Source: an uncultured Alphaproteobacteria bacterium (GTDB lineage: Bacteria; Pseudomonadota; Alphaproteobacteria; Caulobacterales; Parvularculaceae). From it: DNA of 6,069 nt. Shown piece by piece: positions 5,879 to 6,069 of this stretch. Under the pieces are notes generated by a model, which saw only the letters and a program-made list of their open reading frames with translations, ran no database searches and was not told the origin of the DNA. Position 1 is the stretch's first letter, and each line of letters opens with the position of its first letter. The translations under genes were made by a program, and so were the position numbers. The stretch spans positions 1 through 6,069 of the forward strand of contig CALAZI010000124.1 in assembly GCA_937895955.1 (NCBI GenBank), read 5' to 3'.

Positions 5879-5910
5879 AAAAAATTCCCCGGCCGCGCGG
5901 CGGCCGGGGA
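5879..5910 (-). terminator. Rho-independent terminator after the acyl-CoA dehydrogenase gene
   Basis: TCCCCGGCCGC (5886-5896) and GCGGCCGGGGA (5900-5910) form a perfect 11-bp stem with a three-base loop. On the minus strand the stem is followed by ATTTTTT (5885 to 5879), the classic U-tract. It lies about 28 bases past the stop codon of the minus-strand acyl-CoA dehydrogenase gene, which it should terminate, separating it from the DUF885-HAD pair. Confidence 0.9.
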
Positions 5911-5938
5911 TTATAGCGTTCGCGATTGACGAGCAGGA

Positions 5939-6069
5939 TCAGAAAGCGTCGGCGCTGAGCGTCATCAAGGGCTCGGCGCCTGATTTCAGCTTGGCGAGAT
6001 GCGATTTGGTGTCCGGCAGCATGCGCGCAAGGAAGAATTTCCCGGTGACGAGCTTGTTGGCGTAGAACG
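5939..6069 (-). CDS. Acyl-CoA dehydrogenase, C-terminal end (partial)
   Basis: On the minus strand an open frame enters from the right edge and ends at TGA (5941 to 5939), giving the last 42 residues: FYANKLVTGKFFLARMLPDT followed by KSHLAKLKSGAEPLMTLSAD and AF. The pattern of a helix ending in MLP-T, a short Leu/Lys helix, SGAEPLMTL and a final Phe is like the extra C-terminal domain at the end of long FadE/DmdC-type acyl-CoA dehydrogenases. These are FAD enzymes that oxidise acyl-CoA to enoyl-CoA in fatty-acid or related catabolism. The catalytic and FAD-binding parts lie outside the window, so the subfamily and substrate cannot be judged. The gene is followed by a strong intrinsic terminator. 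The call rests on a short stretch and recalled family patterns. Confidence 0.75.
   Translation of the reverse strand, partial: FYANKLVTGKFFLARMLPDTKSHLAKLKSGAEPLMTLSADAF

Overview
The window is about 6 kb of GC-rich bacterial DNA, fully gene-packed, with codons dominated by GCG, CGC and GGC. The gene content (kynureninase tail, a COG2388-type acetyltransferase, a DUF885 lipoprotein, an acyl-CoA dehydrogenase tail), the composition and the scattered GANTC sites suggest an alphaproteobacterium, perhaps of the Caulobacterales/Hyphomonadales/Parvularculales kind. This placement is inference from style, not a database match.

Left part (1-1241): the 3' end of a kynureninase gene (kynU, + strand) meets tail to tail a minus-strand gene for an exported protein with a proline-rich linker and C-terminal TPR-like helices. 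Their stop codons are directly adjacent and together form TGATCA.

Middle part (1242-3263): after a short divergent intergenic region comes a tightly coupled plus-strand cluster: a C5-cytosine DNA methyltransferase, a Vsr-type very-short-patch-repair endonuclease starting within the methyltransferase stop codon (ATGA), and a small COG2388-family GNAT acetyltransferase starting within the vsr stop codon (TTGA). The methyltransferase would make 5-methylcytosine, and Vsr would nick next to the T:G mismatches that arise when 5-methylcytosine deaminates. No restriction endonuclease is visible, so this looks like a solitary methyltransferase plus its repair partner. The second half of vsr is much more AT-rich than anything around it, the clearest compositional anomaly in the window.

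Right part (3264-6069): all genes are on the minus strand. Read in their own direction they are the 3' end of an acyl-CoA dehydrogenase gene, a strong rho-independent terminator, a DUF885 lipoprotein with an HEGxPGHH metal-site motif, and a YihX-like HAD phosphatase whose start overlaps the DUF885 stop. The acetyltransferase and HAD genes converge on a 59-bp gap holding an imperfect inverted repeat.

No rRNA, tRNA, CRISPR array, insertion sequence or attachment site was seen, and no gene-free stretch exceeds 300 bases. The part most worth a second look is the methyltransferase-vsr-acetyltransferase cluster and the mosaic composition of vsr. I do not see convincing evidence of a wholly new system.
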